Assembly (NCBI GenBank): GCA_029852735.1
Contig: CM056820.1
Location: forward strand, 41,341,522-41,405,521
Direction of reading: 5' to 3'
DNA from: Persea americana
Taxonomy: Eukaryota; Streptophyta; Magnoliopsida; Laurales; Lauraceae
Length of the DNA: 64,000 nt
Below the pieces are notes generated by a model that saw only the letters and a list, made by a program, of their open reading frames with translations, was not told where the DNA came from and ran no database searches. The translations under genes were made by a program, and so were the position numbers. Below are positions 36,960-50,364 of the stretch, piece after piece (within the stretch, counting starts at the first letter, position 1; the number at the start of each line of letters is the position of its first letter).

Positions 36960-39900
36960 TTTAACACATGGAATATGAAAATGGGTTTTACATATATATA
37001 CATTATACACGTGCAAATGTTATACATATGAAACACATTATCATATTTGCCAAAATCAACATTCTCACATGAGTAAATTCATCCAATGATTTTAGCTATG
37101 TTTGTATGATTTTCTTAACTTTTAAAAAACTCGTTAAGAACCAAGATATGAAACTAATGTCCCGATTCATACTACTAATATGAGAATATTGAAGGGTTTG
37201 AATCATGAATGCAAAAGCTTAGATCTTTAGTTTGGAATTTTTTTATTTTTTTACAAACTACATAAAATCTACAAAGATTTAAGATAATTAGCTTAAAAGT
37301 CTTAGGTTTTATTAGTTTAACAAGCAAACTGAACGGTTTGGATTATAGACATGGGGCCCACATGAATAAAAATAATAATGATTGATGAAATTTGATCTCA
37401 TAACCAAAATTGCATATGAAGAATGTAATCATTGTGAAAAATATGTACTAATGCCTTTTTGCATATGCGAGATGTGAATGAGTTTCACACCTATTTAGGC
37501 ATGAGAATCTTAGTGCAAAAATGACTTTATTTACATATCATTTTCACCATATGAATAACCGTAAGCAAACATAGTGATACCTAACTATTATGCATGTAAA
37601 TCACTTAAACACATAAACAAGTGAAAACATAAACCCCCTTAAATGACCTGGCCAAGTTTAATTTGGGTTGTCGGCTGGGCTATGATTGCCACCTATGATT
37701 GCATAAATACAAATTACAATACCATGCACTGAAAAGAGATTTGGTTTTTCACTTTAATTTTTAAATTGACAGTAGGCATTTGTTCAATCTGGTTTTTCAA
37801 TTTAATTTTTTGAATGAGGAGGCAGTTGTTCAATTAGTCAATTAGGTGTCAAGTCTTCATCAACAGAAAAATGATAGTGGCAATTCCTTCAAGTACATGC
37901 ATGTGAAGAAATACGGCCTTGTATCTGTCAAGCCAATGGGCTTGTTAATATTACATGACAGAGAATGCACCCAATCAAGATGAGTTATGGCTCAAATGAA
38001 TGAACGGTGAAAAGGAAAGAATGTAACCATGAATGAGTCAAACAACACATGGATTTGCATTTCCAGTTGAAAACGAGTGAGGTTCGGAAGAAACATAAAA
38101 GATGACCGACCAAAACTCCCACTAATGGACAGAAGAGTAGGTCAAGTGACATTATCATTACAGTTCCAATCAAAAAACATGGGCACTCAATCCAAAGAGG
38201 ATCTCCTTTCACAGAAAAAAAAAAGCTTAAAAGTTCACTTTCTGTGGTTAAGTGATGTTACTATCCTCTATCTACGAGGTAACCTAGTTGGATGAGGCTT
38301 TCACTTAAAAAAAAAAAAAAAGGGACAGGTGCGGTCGAGCACTGTGGGGCTCACTTGGGCTCACCTTTCATCGATAAAGTCTCTTTAATGTTTTTTTCAT
38401 TTTACGATCTGGCATTTGAACAAATTTTACACTCACTTGTAGTTGGATTGAATCCCAAGAAGATCTACAGTTTAAATGTTGGATTAAACATTGTCCAATA
38501 CTTAGGTTTTGTTGTTTTTAATTTTCATTTGTTGCGGATTAAAACCCATGAAGTTGATCTAATATAGTTGGGGCAAAGCTTTGGCCGATTTAATGATGAT
38601 TTGATAGTTTTAAATGGGCGAGTTGTTTATATTTATGGTTCATGAGTTTATGGTTCATGAGTTTTTGAGATGACTATTTTCGAAAGGTTTCCAATATTTA
38701 GGGCACATTTATATGATTTTAAAGGTTTTTAAATCATGCCATGAAAGACTTTGTTTTTTCACACTTGCCATTTTTGCAGGTTGGGACAATAGCGTCTCAT
38801 GTGCAGAGGAAATTTTTTTAACTACTTTCCTTCACCCCATGAAACCTTTATTTCTTATATAAAGATTTCAAGCAAAAACAAATAAAGCACAGACAAAATT
38901 CCAAAATATAATAAACCCATATTTTTGTGATATTGAAATTCTGTGGCACCATGGATTTGTTTTCCTTGACAAAGTTATTGCCATCCATTTCCATATGAAA
39001 TGATTTTCCATGGAGTTGAGAAAAAATAATTTAATTTTTTCTCTCCATCGAAAAAACGCAACACCAAATAACAGAAAATAAATGATTAGTGCATAAAATG
39101 AAAGGCTTTTATCCACCACCGAGAAATCCTTGACGTAGGACAAACAAGTCCTTAGGACACATTTATATATTGTTTGTAGCAAGGGATAGTTAGTCCATGT
39201 AATTCCACTTTCCCACTAAAATTCTAGACCTTTCCAACCCAATCAGATGCCCTCTTATGCGGATCCACAGAAAGGCAAGATTGTCTTTGCCACATCCTCA
39301 ATTAAAATAACATGCATCAAATTAATATACGAAAGTTTGAGTTTCACTTTTTCAGTCCTCTTAAAAATAAAATCATTATATAAACATGTCCTTATCACAC
39401 AGTTTGCTACCCTTACCACATCCCGCCCTCCTTCCTAAAAATAAAAATTCCCACATTAATGATACACCCTGCATCCTTATGCATAGGTTGAATTTCGCAA
39501 GTTTTTCCTCCCTCTGTCACAAACTTCATTTTTTTTCTCACTAAAAAAATATTCGCACAAAATAGTAGAAAAAGATGTCCCACTTGAGCACGCTTTAGTC
39601 CGAAGTTCTTATGGGATTCGGGGTTGTTAAAACATGTCATATTGAGTTAATACAGTTTTACATATAAGTTCAGAATTAACTTGGATATTTTTTGTGGGAA
39701 TGGTAGAGTAGTTTATATCCTAGTGTTCTTTGGCAGGTGATGGCACACTAGATTTTAACATGATCTACCACCTGGGCATAGGCCCATCGGATTTCACACT
39801 CTCCCTAAATGGAAAAAGATAATTTATTAGCTCTGATATCAATTATCACAGCCTCGCCCAACTCATCCCTCTAGGCTCCAGCTCGACTCTAGAGCTAAAT

Positions 39901-41274
39901 GTGCTCCGGGAATGAATGACAACTTGAGAGGTCAAAATGGACAATATCATAATAAGTTGGGTTGGACCGGGACACTATTTAAGGTAAGGTAGACAATGGA
40001 CAAAAATGCATATCTCCACATTACACCCAAAAAAATCCAAGCACTCCACCTGTGAAATTGAAGCTGTAGATTAGGTCCCTTGATGCTTTAGACAGTGCCG
40101 ATGATTCTCCCATTCCTCGTGTACGGCTATAGATTGGACGTGTTGATCTTATGGTATGTGATTGGGCCCAATCATAGAATAAGGAAAATGTTCTTTAATT
40201 GCATTATGACCAATTGGCAATGATATGAATGTGGCATTGCACGGTCTTTGATTTCTCCAAAAACATATTGATGTGTCTGGTTGAGTGCACATGTAATGTC
40301 TACCCAAGTCCCACCATTCTCTCCACTAACTCTACCATTTCCAATTTTCGTCTACAGTCAATCAATCCATGTATGAACTCTACCATTTCCAATTCATCTA
40401 CAGTCGATCCATGTATGTGGTGAGGGTTCTTTTCATGTTTCACCGATTTAAGGGCACGCTTTCCATCAACCCTAATTCAAGGAATTGTGGAAAACTTTGC
40501 CCCTTTTTTCGCTTTTCTATAAGAAAAGGAGGTAACACCAAAAATAAACTTTACTATAATGAGGAATTTGTTTTCCACAATCCTCGCTTTTTCCTTGAAA
40601 ACCTGTTTACACAAATGTGCCGTAGGGTATCTTTGTGCGGCGCTGTGGAAAATCAAATACGTGGAGAAGTTTTTTCTCATTACCAAACAAGACCCCTTGG
40701 AAAGGGTTTTTCATGAAATAGCAAAAAGTCAGTTTAATTCCATATTTTCCTATAAATAAGCGATCACATCAAATGTACATTTTACTATAACATGAAAAGG
40801 CGTTTCCATTTTTTAAGCTTTTTCCTTAGAAAAGCAATCATACAAACGCACCCTAAGAGTTAATCCCATCTTAGGATTGAACATATAATTAATACATATT
40901 GATTAATAGTGAATAAGAATGTGTAAATTATGTTATTTGTCATAGGAGAATGTTCCCCTACGAGTAGACTGCATACTTCCAAAAAATAAAAACCAAACCC
41001 TCCTGGAAGTTTTGAAAAACCTCCTCTATTATATGGGCAGGGGTAGGAATCTTAACGTTATTTTTGCCGTGAGCTTAAATTATTTTTTCATTTTTGTTTG
41101 TTCTCCCTTTTTTGTAATCTTTATGATAGTTTCAGTTACCAATTAAAGAAAAAAAAAATTGAGAATTTTACAGAGGGCATATTTTGTTGGTTTCGCCACT
41201 GCTCATGAGGCCCACTTAGGTGCCTATTTATCAGGGGTGGTACACATAGAAGTCTCAATGTGCATATGGGTAAA
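36960..41274. other. Gene-free AT-rich intergenic DNA
   Basis: About 4.3 kb without a recognisable gene. Around 40440-40860 there are several AGGAAAAA/TTTTCCTT-rich inverted pieces and a final ACGCACCCTAAG that could be the end of an old MITE, but I cannot define its boundaries. Confidence 0.5.
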
Positions 41275-41299
41275 AATATATATATATATATATATATAT
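41275..41299. repeat. TA microsatellite next to family C copy 2
   Basis: A 25-bp TA tract; the family C sequence begins within 20 bp to its right. Confidence 0.9.
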
Positions 41300-41316
41300 C
41301 AACCTCGTCAGATCAA

Positions 41317-41400
41317 TATCCTAGCCCTTGACTTAATAGCAATAAGGCTTATTAGTCTTTTAACTATAGATTTCTTTAAGATTCAATCTAACGGTAATCA
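41317..41400. repeat. Dispersed repeat family C, copy 2
   Basis: Related to 30152-30236 (TATCCTAG, CTTGACTTAA, TTAAGATTCAATC, AACGGTAA) and adjacent to a TA microsatellite. Confidence 0.5.
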
Positions 41401-42696
41401 TATGCTGTTGCTCATAGGATAGCCTTTTTCATTAGTCATTCGTTTAATCTGACAATGGAACAAAGTTCTATTGCAATATACAATTTTGAGACATCACATG
41501 CATAAGGAGATCATTTATTTTGAACTTTTAGGATTTTCTTAATGTGGTTCCATCTTGGAGTTCGATTTGAGAAATGCTCGAGACATTCATACCTATTATT
41601 AAGTGGGCCCCACTAACAATTCCTACCTATTCAATTATATGAAACATACAGGCCATTCGCACTTGGTAGTGTTGGTCTTTTAGCATACATGTACGATTGT
41701 GAATTAGATTACGGACGTCGAGTCAATGTTGTAAATCCAACTTGAAGAGATGCCTAAATTGGACCAGTCATGTTATGATGGACCCGGCCTAACTAAAATA
41801 CAAATTTTACTAAGTTCACCAGCCTTGAACCCACCAAGGTCTCTTCCCCATTAAAAGAAGAAGACTCTTTCACCCAACTATACACTATAAACTGGCGCAG
41901 ATCAGGGGCCCACTGACAAGTTTATCAAACATTAAAGTATTTGGGAAAAAAATTTGTTGATTTGATTTCTTTTTGTAAGGATTTGATGTGACCTCTTGAT
42001 TTTCCACTGGAACTGGATCCAAAAAGAGCTCCTAGTTAGAGACCTTATCTGGGTAGTCGTCTGTGTTGGGACATTTATAAGCAATGATTATCGAACTGCC
42101 GTATTTACCAAATTGAAACATTTAACACCGTTGGATCATGTCTCATTCCAAGTATCAAAAATAGGGGTATAGTGTTATGCATATTATCTCCATTTTGTAC
42201 CACACAGCTCACTCTCTCTGCGCATAGTTTTTTTTTTTTTTAATTCAGCTTAAGGCCGGGACCCAAGCCCTATAGTGAGGGAAGAAGACACTGGGTGAGG
42301 TAGCACGACCCTCAAGTGAGAAAAAGGTGTTTGTCTAGATTCAAACGTAAGATACGCAGATAAGAACCCACTTATCTTACCATTAGGATAAGAGGTAATT
42401 CTTTCTCACTCCATGTAGCAATGCTGGTATGAGTCCATACTTCATATACTCTTCACACTTTTCAAATCCGGTATATTGGGTCCACGGTCCACCATTCATT
42501 TAGTACATGTTCCAAACTATCAATAATTTTATTTGGAGATTGACTCTTATTTTGCCTTCTTCTTTTTCACGTTTCCCTTCGTTCATCCCATAATTTAGTC
42601 CCTTTACTTTTTTTGTTCATTACCAAACAGGTACACCCATCTAGAGAGAGAGAGAGACATCCTTCTTTATGTTTAAATAGGGGGGACATTCATGTT

Positions 42697-42847
42697 CATC
42701 TTTCTATCACCATAGGGTGATGGCACTTTTCCTTTTTACACATGAATCTCTCTTTTGTATTTCACCCTATATACTTGAAATCCCCCTTTTGTACTTGAAA
42801 TTTTCCATTTATGAAAGCATCCCTCACCCTATGGTGAGGGATAGATG
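42697..42847. mobile_element. Small inverted-repeat element, family B, copy 1
   Basis: 151 bp with inverted ends: CATCTTTCTATCACCATAGG at the left, and the reverse complement of CATCTATCCCTCACCATAGG at the right. The inner part has two TGTACTTGAAAT-like phrases. Looks like a MITE with about 30-bp arms. A related, oppositely oriented and rearranged copy lies at 44307-44420. Confidence 0.6.
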
Positions 42848-44265
42848 CAATTGAATATTTTTCGTTTAAATATATAGAACATAATTAGGGCCTATTTATT
42901 TCATGTAAAATCCTAAGCATTCTAAGATTTGGGATTCCTATAACTGGTTAAAAATAAAGAATCAAAGGTGAATATTCAAAAAAAATAATTAAATAACCAC
43001 CATTAATTGAAATTAAATCAAGAAAGAAGAAAGATGAATGCTCAGCAATTACCCTAGTAATTCAAATCTTAGAAAAGTCAAGGTTCTATCTATATCACTA
43101 TCTTATATCCTTTAGCCTCTCACCTCATATCCGTCACCCCTCGACTTTTAGCAGCTGTTTGGTGGAGCTTATTTGACCATCCGCTTCTATATGAATTTCT
43201 TTGTATTCTGTGCAAACCAACGAGTCCTAGTTTCTATGGAATTTTTTCAGCTGACTTAAATGATGATGACAACAAACACTAGCCCAATCATTCATGCACA
43301 ATTGCATATTAAGCAGTTAATATGAAATATGTGTAAATGTACAACAACATATATAAAAATAGTGATTTCATTGCATGATCAAACTCACTTGTGTTACAAG
43401 CACCCTTTAATATTGAAATTACGCAGGGTGTTTTATACCATTAGAATAGGATGATCACGTGTAGAGGACGTTAGCACATGTGTCAAACATGATGATACCA
43501 ATAATTGAAGTCGTTACTCTGATTCAAATTTGTTTAATTCGGTGCCTAAACATAAAAAGGCTTGTCAAATGAGTTATTATGATTAACAGCACAATAGGAT
43601 CATTTCCCTTTAGAAATTAGGATAAAGATCTTCCTTTTGTTTTCCATGCACTTTTCAGTGCCTTTTTGTTGTCATGAACCATGTGGTGCTAGCTCTCTTG
43701 GGTCGAAAGACTTCTTATCGTTAGAAAGCAAAAGAAGGGCAAAGGCAGAGAGAGCAGGTTGGACTTTCGGTAATTAAAGTTAGGCCAAGCTGCCGTGTGC
43801 CCACCACCAACGGCATTTCCATCCTAAACCAAATTAAAGCTATTGGTTTTAGAGCTTTGGATCCTTTTTTATACTTTGAATGTTCCTTTTAAACTTTTCC
43901 AAGGCACTGAAAACAGTGGAAAAAGAGCACATCCAGCAACATTCTTTTCGGCTTTAGCTTTAGGGTCCACTCTTGTGTTAGTTTCATGGGCCTTCTGGAT
44001 TGACTCATTGATGGCAGACAATACAGTGCCCCCAGTCTCCTCAAATGGGTTTGTCTCTGTAAGTGCTGTTGGGTCCTATCAGGGGTGAGTCCAATGTTGA
44101 GTGGCCTGCAAACGCAAACAATCTACTGTCCCAAATGAATCTTGCCTTGTCTTCATGTTATAGAGACCAAGTTTTGGGTCGATCATGGGTAAATTTCGTT
44201 TGTACCAGAGCTTTTTATAGGCTTAATAAAGATAAAGTTATCTATAAGATGTAACTTAGTGCACC

Positions 44266-44287
44266 CATATATATATATATATATATA
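44266..44287. repeat. TA microsatellite next to family B copy 2
   Basis: (AT)11 preceded by GCACCC and followed by AATGGGGGATC. These short flanks resemble the GATCACCC end of the family-A element at 13180. Confidence 0.85.
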
Positions 44288-44306
44288 AATGGGGGATCTT
44301 CTTATA

Positions 44307-44420
44307 CATCTATCCCTCACCATTTTGGTGAGGGACACTTTCATAAAGGGAAGTTTCAAATACAAGTGCACTTCACCCTATATATTGAAAAGTACATTTT
44401 GTACTTGAAACTTCTTTTTA
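44307..44420. mobile_element. Small inverted-repeat element, family B, copy 2
   Basis: Shares CATCTATCCCTCACC, TTTCATAAA, CTTCACCCTATATA and TTTTGTACTTGAAA with family B copy 1, in partly inverted order. Its left side lies 20 bp from a TA microsatellite. Ends uncertain. Confidence 0.5.
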
Positions 44421-45774
44421 TGATATGAAGTTTATGTAGTATGAAGAGTACATTCATACTACCAATTCATTAGCTTAGATTTTTATTTTTAATTTACTTT
44501 TCAAGCTCTGCTTACCGCTTTGAAGCCGAATCCTTGAAAAAGAAAGCAACCAGCGAAGAAAACTACAGTACGCGATGGAGCAACCTGACCGTCACGCTAG
44601 ATAACTTCGAGAAACTTCACCTCCCAATCGTATAGTGATGATGATAGGTAGTGGTCCTCACATGGTACTATCATTGCAAGAAATGAGTAGTTAGTTAAGC
44701 AAGTGAAGTGGAGGGAGAACAACTTTTTTTTTTCTTTTTTTCTTTTTGTTCTTTTCACTTTTCCAAAGAGAAATGATTAATGTAGAAAGTAAAACGTAAG
44801 GTTAACGTTGCTTATAAAGTAACAAACACAAAATATCACCAAGATTGTTTTTTTTTTTTTCCTGTCAATCACAACTTCAGGGCAATTGAAAGACACTGAA
44901 GAATGCCCGACAGAAGAGTTGATGAATTTTGAGGCCTGTGGTGTAGCATCTTTCCTGCTTTATCCCAGATACCCAGTATAGAGAACATTTGTTTGTGCAT
45001 TAAGTGGAGGGAGAACAAATGTATAAGGAGGAGAGAACTTTTGGGACTCACCTTTTGATGACATCTGCGTCTCACCCCTGCGGGTGATTTCAGTTGTCCT
45101 TGTTATTTTTGAGTGGAGCCACTAACAAGATGACAGCTTGTGGGATTCTGGAAAGCACTTTAGTAGTGCAGGAGATAGAATGGGAAAAGCTAAGAAATGG
45201 CCTGGGAGAAAACTCACCATCTCATCATAATTGTAGCCCATGATTTATTTCACACCAATGATAAATATCAATCTAAATGAGTGTCGTCAAGTTAGTGGAA
45301 TCTAAATAGTAGCAGAAACTGTGTGGGTTTATTACTATTGGGTCTTTGGCTCTTTGTCCACACAACTTAGAGCATAAATAATTCAATAAAATATCTGAAT
45401 TTCAAGAACATAAAGAATTCTATAATTTAACTTTTTAGAGATTATCTGCCCCATTTTGTACGCTTATCGGTGATCCCTAAATTACTCTAAGGTGTTGTAC
45501 TTCCATTTGACATATCTTTTGTGTAGTTCTCGACAATTTGGAGAAAGCATTTTAATTGTCTTTTGAGCACAATCAGATATATGTATGGATTGCGCTATTT
45601 TTAGTAAGAGGTGCATTGATTTTTAGATTTAGGTGTCATTTGTCAAATTCATCAGTTTGGTTAGAAATTGATGCCAATAGAGGTTTGAGTGCGTTAGATT
45701 ATTAGCAAAAGTGTCATAAATCTCTTATTTGATGAGCTTTACCTTTTACCTATTTTATAAAAGAAACGAAAAAA

Positions 45775-46500
45775 GGTTCTAAGTCTGGAGCTCCTCCAAC
45801 TTCTTCGAATTCCTAGCTCGACGATCAGATATGAGAGAAGATTGGAGAATAGGGTTGCTGATATGCTTGCCAAATTGAATTACCCAACTTTCACCATCTT
45901 CTATTCGTATCTTCCACCAGAGGTTCTGGAACTCTTCATAAGAGAGTGTAGAGGGTTCTTGGAAAATAACAAATCTTATACCTCTCGTTAGGGATCACAA
46001 ATGTGCACGTTCTATGAGACAAATCAATCAATCACACACAGAGACAATCCACGACACGCAGACTTACGTGATTCGGCAAACTTGCCTACATCCATGGATG
46101 ATTCAAGATCACCCACAATAGTACAATCTATCAATGTCTTTCTTGCTTTCTCTCTGACAATCTTAGAGTCTCACTTAAACAAACTTAGAGTACAATGCTC
46201 TCATCACCCAATATAAATAGATGAAACCCTAAGTGTCTAGACATCTACACCCATCAGATCTAGCCTTAGAACGTATTGTCCAGATTAAACCGATAAATTA
46301 CAAATAAACCGCTATAAACTTAATTAATGTCCAAATTAGGCTTCACCAACCCATAACCTCTGTTGCTCAGGGATGGGTGGACCCTGAGAAGGTCCGACCC
46401 TAACTTTTATATGTTCCTATAGTTCCGCTTTTAATAAAATCTCCTTTCTTAGCAAAAAGAAAAAGAAAAAGAAAAAAAAAACCTTTCTTAGTAAAAAAAA
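45775..46500 (+). mobile_element. 5'-truncated LINE remnant with RNase-H piece and A-rich tail
   Basis: Around 45830-45992 the + strand reads RLENRVADMLAKL and PPEVLELF, the pattern of the C-terminal RNase-H domain of plant LINE retrotransposons (xREANxVADxLAK). It ends at TAG 45990. At the other end, TTTTAATAAAATCTCCTTTC (46429) runs into A-rich AAAAAG repeats to 46500, like a LINE 3' tail. The segment between (46000-46370), with a TATAAATAG at 46212, may be a later insertion. No reverse transcriptase is left. Confidence 0.5.
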
Positions 46501-47273
46501 GGACAGAAAGGCTAACTTTTAATATCAGATACTTTCTGCTTTTGTCCCAATTGAGTACCGCTTAAATATTGTTCAATTCTTTGTCAAGTTTTTGTTAAAC
46601 CAAATAATTGGACGTCTACACTCTAAAAAGCATCCTCAGCAACTCGAATAAAGCTGAAAACATTGTACAAAACAACATATTATAATCTAAGCTTGCCTTA
46701 CTCACATTTTATATTTTGGACCGTTAACTGACCATCTGAAAATACTGGTGGAGATGGATAAGGCCTTCAACAGATCAAACCCAACTTGCAGAATTAAATG
46801 ATTAAGATAAGCCAATAGTTATGAGATTCCCGTATGCATTGTGGCCCACTGTTTGGACGGCCTGCTTTGTCTTAAATGACCTGATCATTCCCTTTTAATA
46901 AAGAAGCATGCTGAGACTCTGTCGTCTCATATGCGTCTTTTACCAGGCATACTCTCGCAGAAATGAGAAACCCAAGTGCTGTGTCATGGGGAAAAAAATG
47001 GGAGATTGAAGATAATGTAAAAGCTACAGATGATAAAAATCCTGAGATGGATGTTCTACCATTGAGTTGACTGTTTGAAAAAAAAATTTTAATTAACACA
47101 ATCTTCTACATATTTATTATTATATATTATTCATCAAATAGTTATTCCAATGGTGGAACAAACTTTGATTGACGTAAAATATAAGAATAGTACTGCATAT
47201 GCCTACAGTGTTTTATTCTCGGTTTGAATTTCTAACATGTGGACACCACTATAGAACTCAACTCTTCTTTAGG
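46501..47273. other. Gene-free intergenic DNA
   Basis: AT-rich spacer between the LINE remnant and the solo LTR; nothing recognisable. Confidence 0.6.
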
Positions 47274-47278
47274 CTTGT
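47274..47278. repeat. Left target-site duplication of the 2.8-kb solo LTR
   Basis: CTTGT immediately before the terminal TG. Confidence 0.75.
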
Positions 47279-50101
47279 TGTCACGTCCCCAAAATACAAC
47301 CAAGGGATAACGTGAAAAAATAAAAATAAACATTCAATTTCATGTGTTTAATGCAACACAAGCTCCCAAATATGGACCCACAAAATTTCGAAACATGGTG
47401 AGTCATAATAAAACATTTGCGGAAGCATTAAATCAATTGGTATTAATATTCAAAATCAACCCAACACATAACTCACTGAATATTTTAAGATTAAAGTTTC
47501 CAAATAAACTAAACAACGGCCAAATATATTATGGAATTAAATAAACTAAAAGAGTCTAAGATACCGATATCTCATGCGCAGATTCAAACGGCATTGTAGC
47601 CATCTCCGGCTCTCCACTCGGGTTCGTCAACTGGCTCAAACGCTTGAAACGTTTGACCCTCCTCCGTCTCCCCGACAGGGTAAGGGTTGGTACCTATGCA
47701 CCAATAAACAAGGTAAACAGCAAGTACGAAAGCATAATTTATAAATAAAACACAAGATCAATGAGAGTAACGACGGGTAAAGATCATAAGAGAATAACAT
47801 TGTGACAATGACGAAAAGAACGTATCACCTATATCCAATCTACACAATAGAGCAATACAATAATCACACAGCAACAATGCCACTGCTTTATGTGGTCAAC
47901 CCTAATATAGCGGGAAAACCCGTTCGAAAGGCCGGCGGTCATAAACCGGTTCGTAATCAAAGGGTCGGATAAACAGGTTCGAATTCAATTCGGATATTAC
48001 AGTGTCCGCACACATCGGTGATCAGCCGTCCAATTACAACTGCAGTTGTTCGAATATGACCCAATCAATATACATATATATATATACATATCATACTAGA
48101 ATAAACCTAGTGACTTGTAATACTCTGACACAGAAACCTAAGTTGAAGTAAAGGGCTGGCTGCACAATAATCCACAACCAATACCAATGAATCATTAGAA
48201 TAAATATCCACAATATCTCAATCAATTGCCAAACCACATCACAGTCCATATTCAATCAACATAGGGTATGCAGCTAATAGACCAACATCAATCTCAATCA
48301 TGTATGCACACCCGAAAGTCAATAAATAATTACAAGCCAATCCTAAGGTCAAACATAAGATCTCGTACCCAATAACCACATGAATCTCTAAATAGATAAA
48401 AGATCAACACATCCCTTCTCAATCAATGGTGCATAGACTCAATTAAGGGTTTTCCAATAGAGATGGGTTGAGCTCAAATCTACTAGAATTTCCCCGAGGT
48501 TATATGAAGCACTAAACCCCACGTTAGCAAGATACTGTGTGCCCAGACGGTATTTACTCAAGTCCACTGATTCAATTAATAAAGTACAAACATATAATTT
48601 TAAAGCATTAAAAATCCATTTAAAATTAATTTGCATATAATAATAACAATATTTAATTTATAAGTATAGAAAACCTAAGGACCCATCCAAAATATTTACC
48701 ACATTCAAAATAAGAAAAAGAGGTCTCATTAAAGTTTTATAAAACAATTAGGCCTTTAATTAAATAGAAATTAATGGGCAAAGTACTACCCAATAGGATT
48801 TAAGCCTTTTGGCCCCATTGGATGCTTTATCCCAGCACACCATCAAGTCATCCACTCTCGCTCTTTCATTCCTCTCCTTATCAGGTCGAGTACTACTATC
48901 ACATGGGGTGACATCATCAAACATCACCCTCCTCTTATATTATTTCAAAACCCATCCAACCAAGTCAAACTGTACCTGGTCTCTCTCTCTCTCTCTTTCC
49001 TCTCTTTCCTCTATTTCTTTCCAACTCATGCTCTGTGAAAACGCCCAACACAGAATCGATTTCAGTGACGCCAACCACTTGAGACACTTGGATAGTGGGC
49101 CCCTCCCTGATCGAGACTCAAGATCAGCCACCACCATCAAAGTCGCCCAAGGCTATACAGTCGGATGCCTGGACCAGATCTGTGATCCCATCGTCCAATG
49201 GGCCCCACAACCATCAAATGCCAAAGCGGTCCATCTTCCTTCATTCATGTTTCCTTTTGATCAATTTACTAGATAATGGGCCAGGGGTGTCCACTGCCTA
49301 TGCGACCAACTTCCCTAGAGTCGCCCATGTGTCCCCCTCCGGATCCACGGACCGGATGCATCATCAAGTGGCCCATCCGGGTCCCACAGCCCCAAAATAC
49401 TCACAGTCCTCACGGTTTCAAGTCCTCCCTGAGTTTGGGGTGGATCTAGTTACAGACAGTACTCATTGATCGTTTCAGAGGGATACAAAGGATTTCAAAT
49501 AGAAAATAAGGGGCTCCGGCTGCCATAACTACCCGATTTGAATAACATCATCAATATGCACGGTCTCATTGGAGCAATAGAGAAATCGAACATTAAAGGG
49601 CATACAAGGGTTGCTAAATGCATTCACACGCAAATCAAGAAAGGATAAAGTATTAAATCTACAAATTATGGTTAAGTACTTGTCTGATATTCGCGATTGA
49701 GGGAGACGGTGTAGAATTCCTATAGCCAAACCGAAGTGATAATCCAGAAAAAAAGTTGGTAGAGAGAATTGTGTGTGAAAATAGAAGAGTGTAGTGTTGT
49801 ATAAATAGAGGATGAGAATAGAAGTTGTAATCTAACTTAAATTTCTAAAAAGAATAGAGTTTCTAAATAGATAAGAATTTGGGTTGGAAGAGATAAAGAG
49901 TTTTAATCAGAGAAGAACTCCACCTACTAAACTGAGCCTGTGTTAACTATGAGTCAAGCCATCTACCCAACAAGCATAACTCACCAAATCTAAGCCTAAC
50001 GTGATCCCCACTTAAACTAATTGCATATTTAACTAAAATACAATCAATTACATATTAATAGTAAAATAAATAATTTATATATAAATAATCAAAATGTCAC
50101 A
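47279..50101 (+). mobile_element. Solo LTR, 2.82 kb, with 5-bp target-site duplication
   Basis: Begins TGTCACGTCC and ends AATGTCACA. It is flanked on both sides by CTTGT (47274-47278 and 50102-50106), a perfect 5-bp direct repeat. It contains a promoter-like TATAAATAGAGG at 49800, about 300 bp from the right end, as expected for an LTR read on the + strand. No primer-binding site, gag-pol sequence or second LTR is present, so unequal recombination between two LTRs is the likely origin. The length and TGTCAC start suggest a Ty3-type element (inference). Open frames inside it are not convincing genes. Confidence 0.8.
49800..49808 (+). promoter_or_regulatory. TATA box inside the solo LTR
   Basis: TATAAATAG in the right third of the LTR, the expected U3/R position on the + strand. 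If active it could drive transcription toward 50 kb and beyond. Activity is not inferable from sequence. Confidence 0.5.
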
Positions 50102-50106
50102 CTTGT
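50102..50106. repeat. Right target-site duplication of the 2.8-kb solo LTR
   Basis: CTTGT immediately after the terminal CA, identical to 47274-47278. Confidence 0.75.
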
Positions 50107-50364
50107 TCATTTTAAATAATTCAAAGAACTCATATCTTGGGAATTTATGACTTCCTCAAAAGCTTTCTCTGGATTCTAAATCTTCCTATTGAGCTGAAGA
50201 TTTAGAAATGCTAAATATACCTTGAAGAATTCCAAAGATTAAATAAGCACAGGGCTTTTTAAAATGCCAAGGATACAACCATCACATCTTATCTCTAATT
50301 CTTAGCATCTGTCAAATCATAATCCAAACAAACATGCCAAAAAAACTCAAGATGTCTATGGGTT

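Larger units (their letters stand above)
42848..45774. other. Gene-free intergenic DNA
   Basis: Contains an open stretch at 43843-44088 with no family resemblance and no splice context that I can support; left uncalled. Family B copy 2 lies inside. Confidence 0.5.

Noticed and set aside
43843..44088. Open frame of 81 codons on the + strand
   Set aside because: No recognisable domain, no convincing splice partners and starts with a non-ATG codon; left as unannotated.
48809..49276. 155-codon open frame inside the solo LTR
   Set aside because: Begins with TTG, not ATG, has a low-complexity Ser/Leu stretch from a CT repeat, and lies inside a non-coding LTR.
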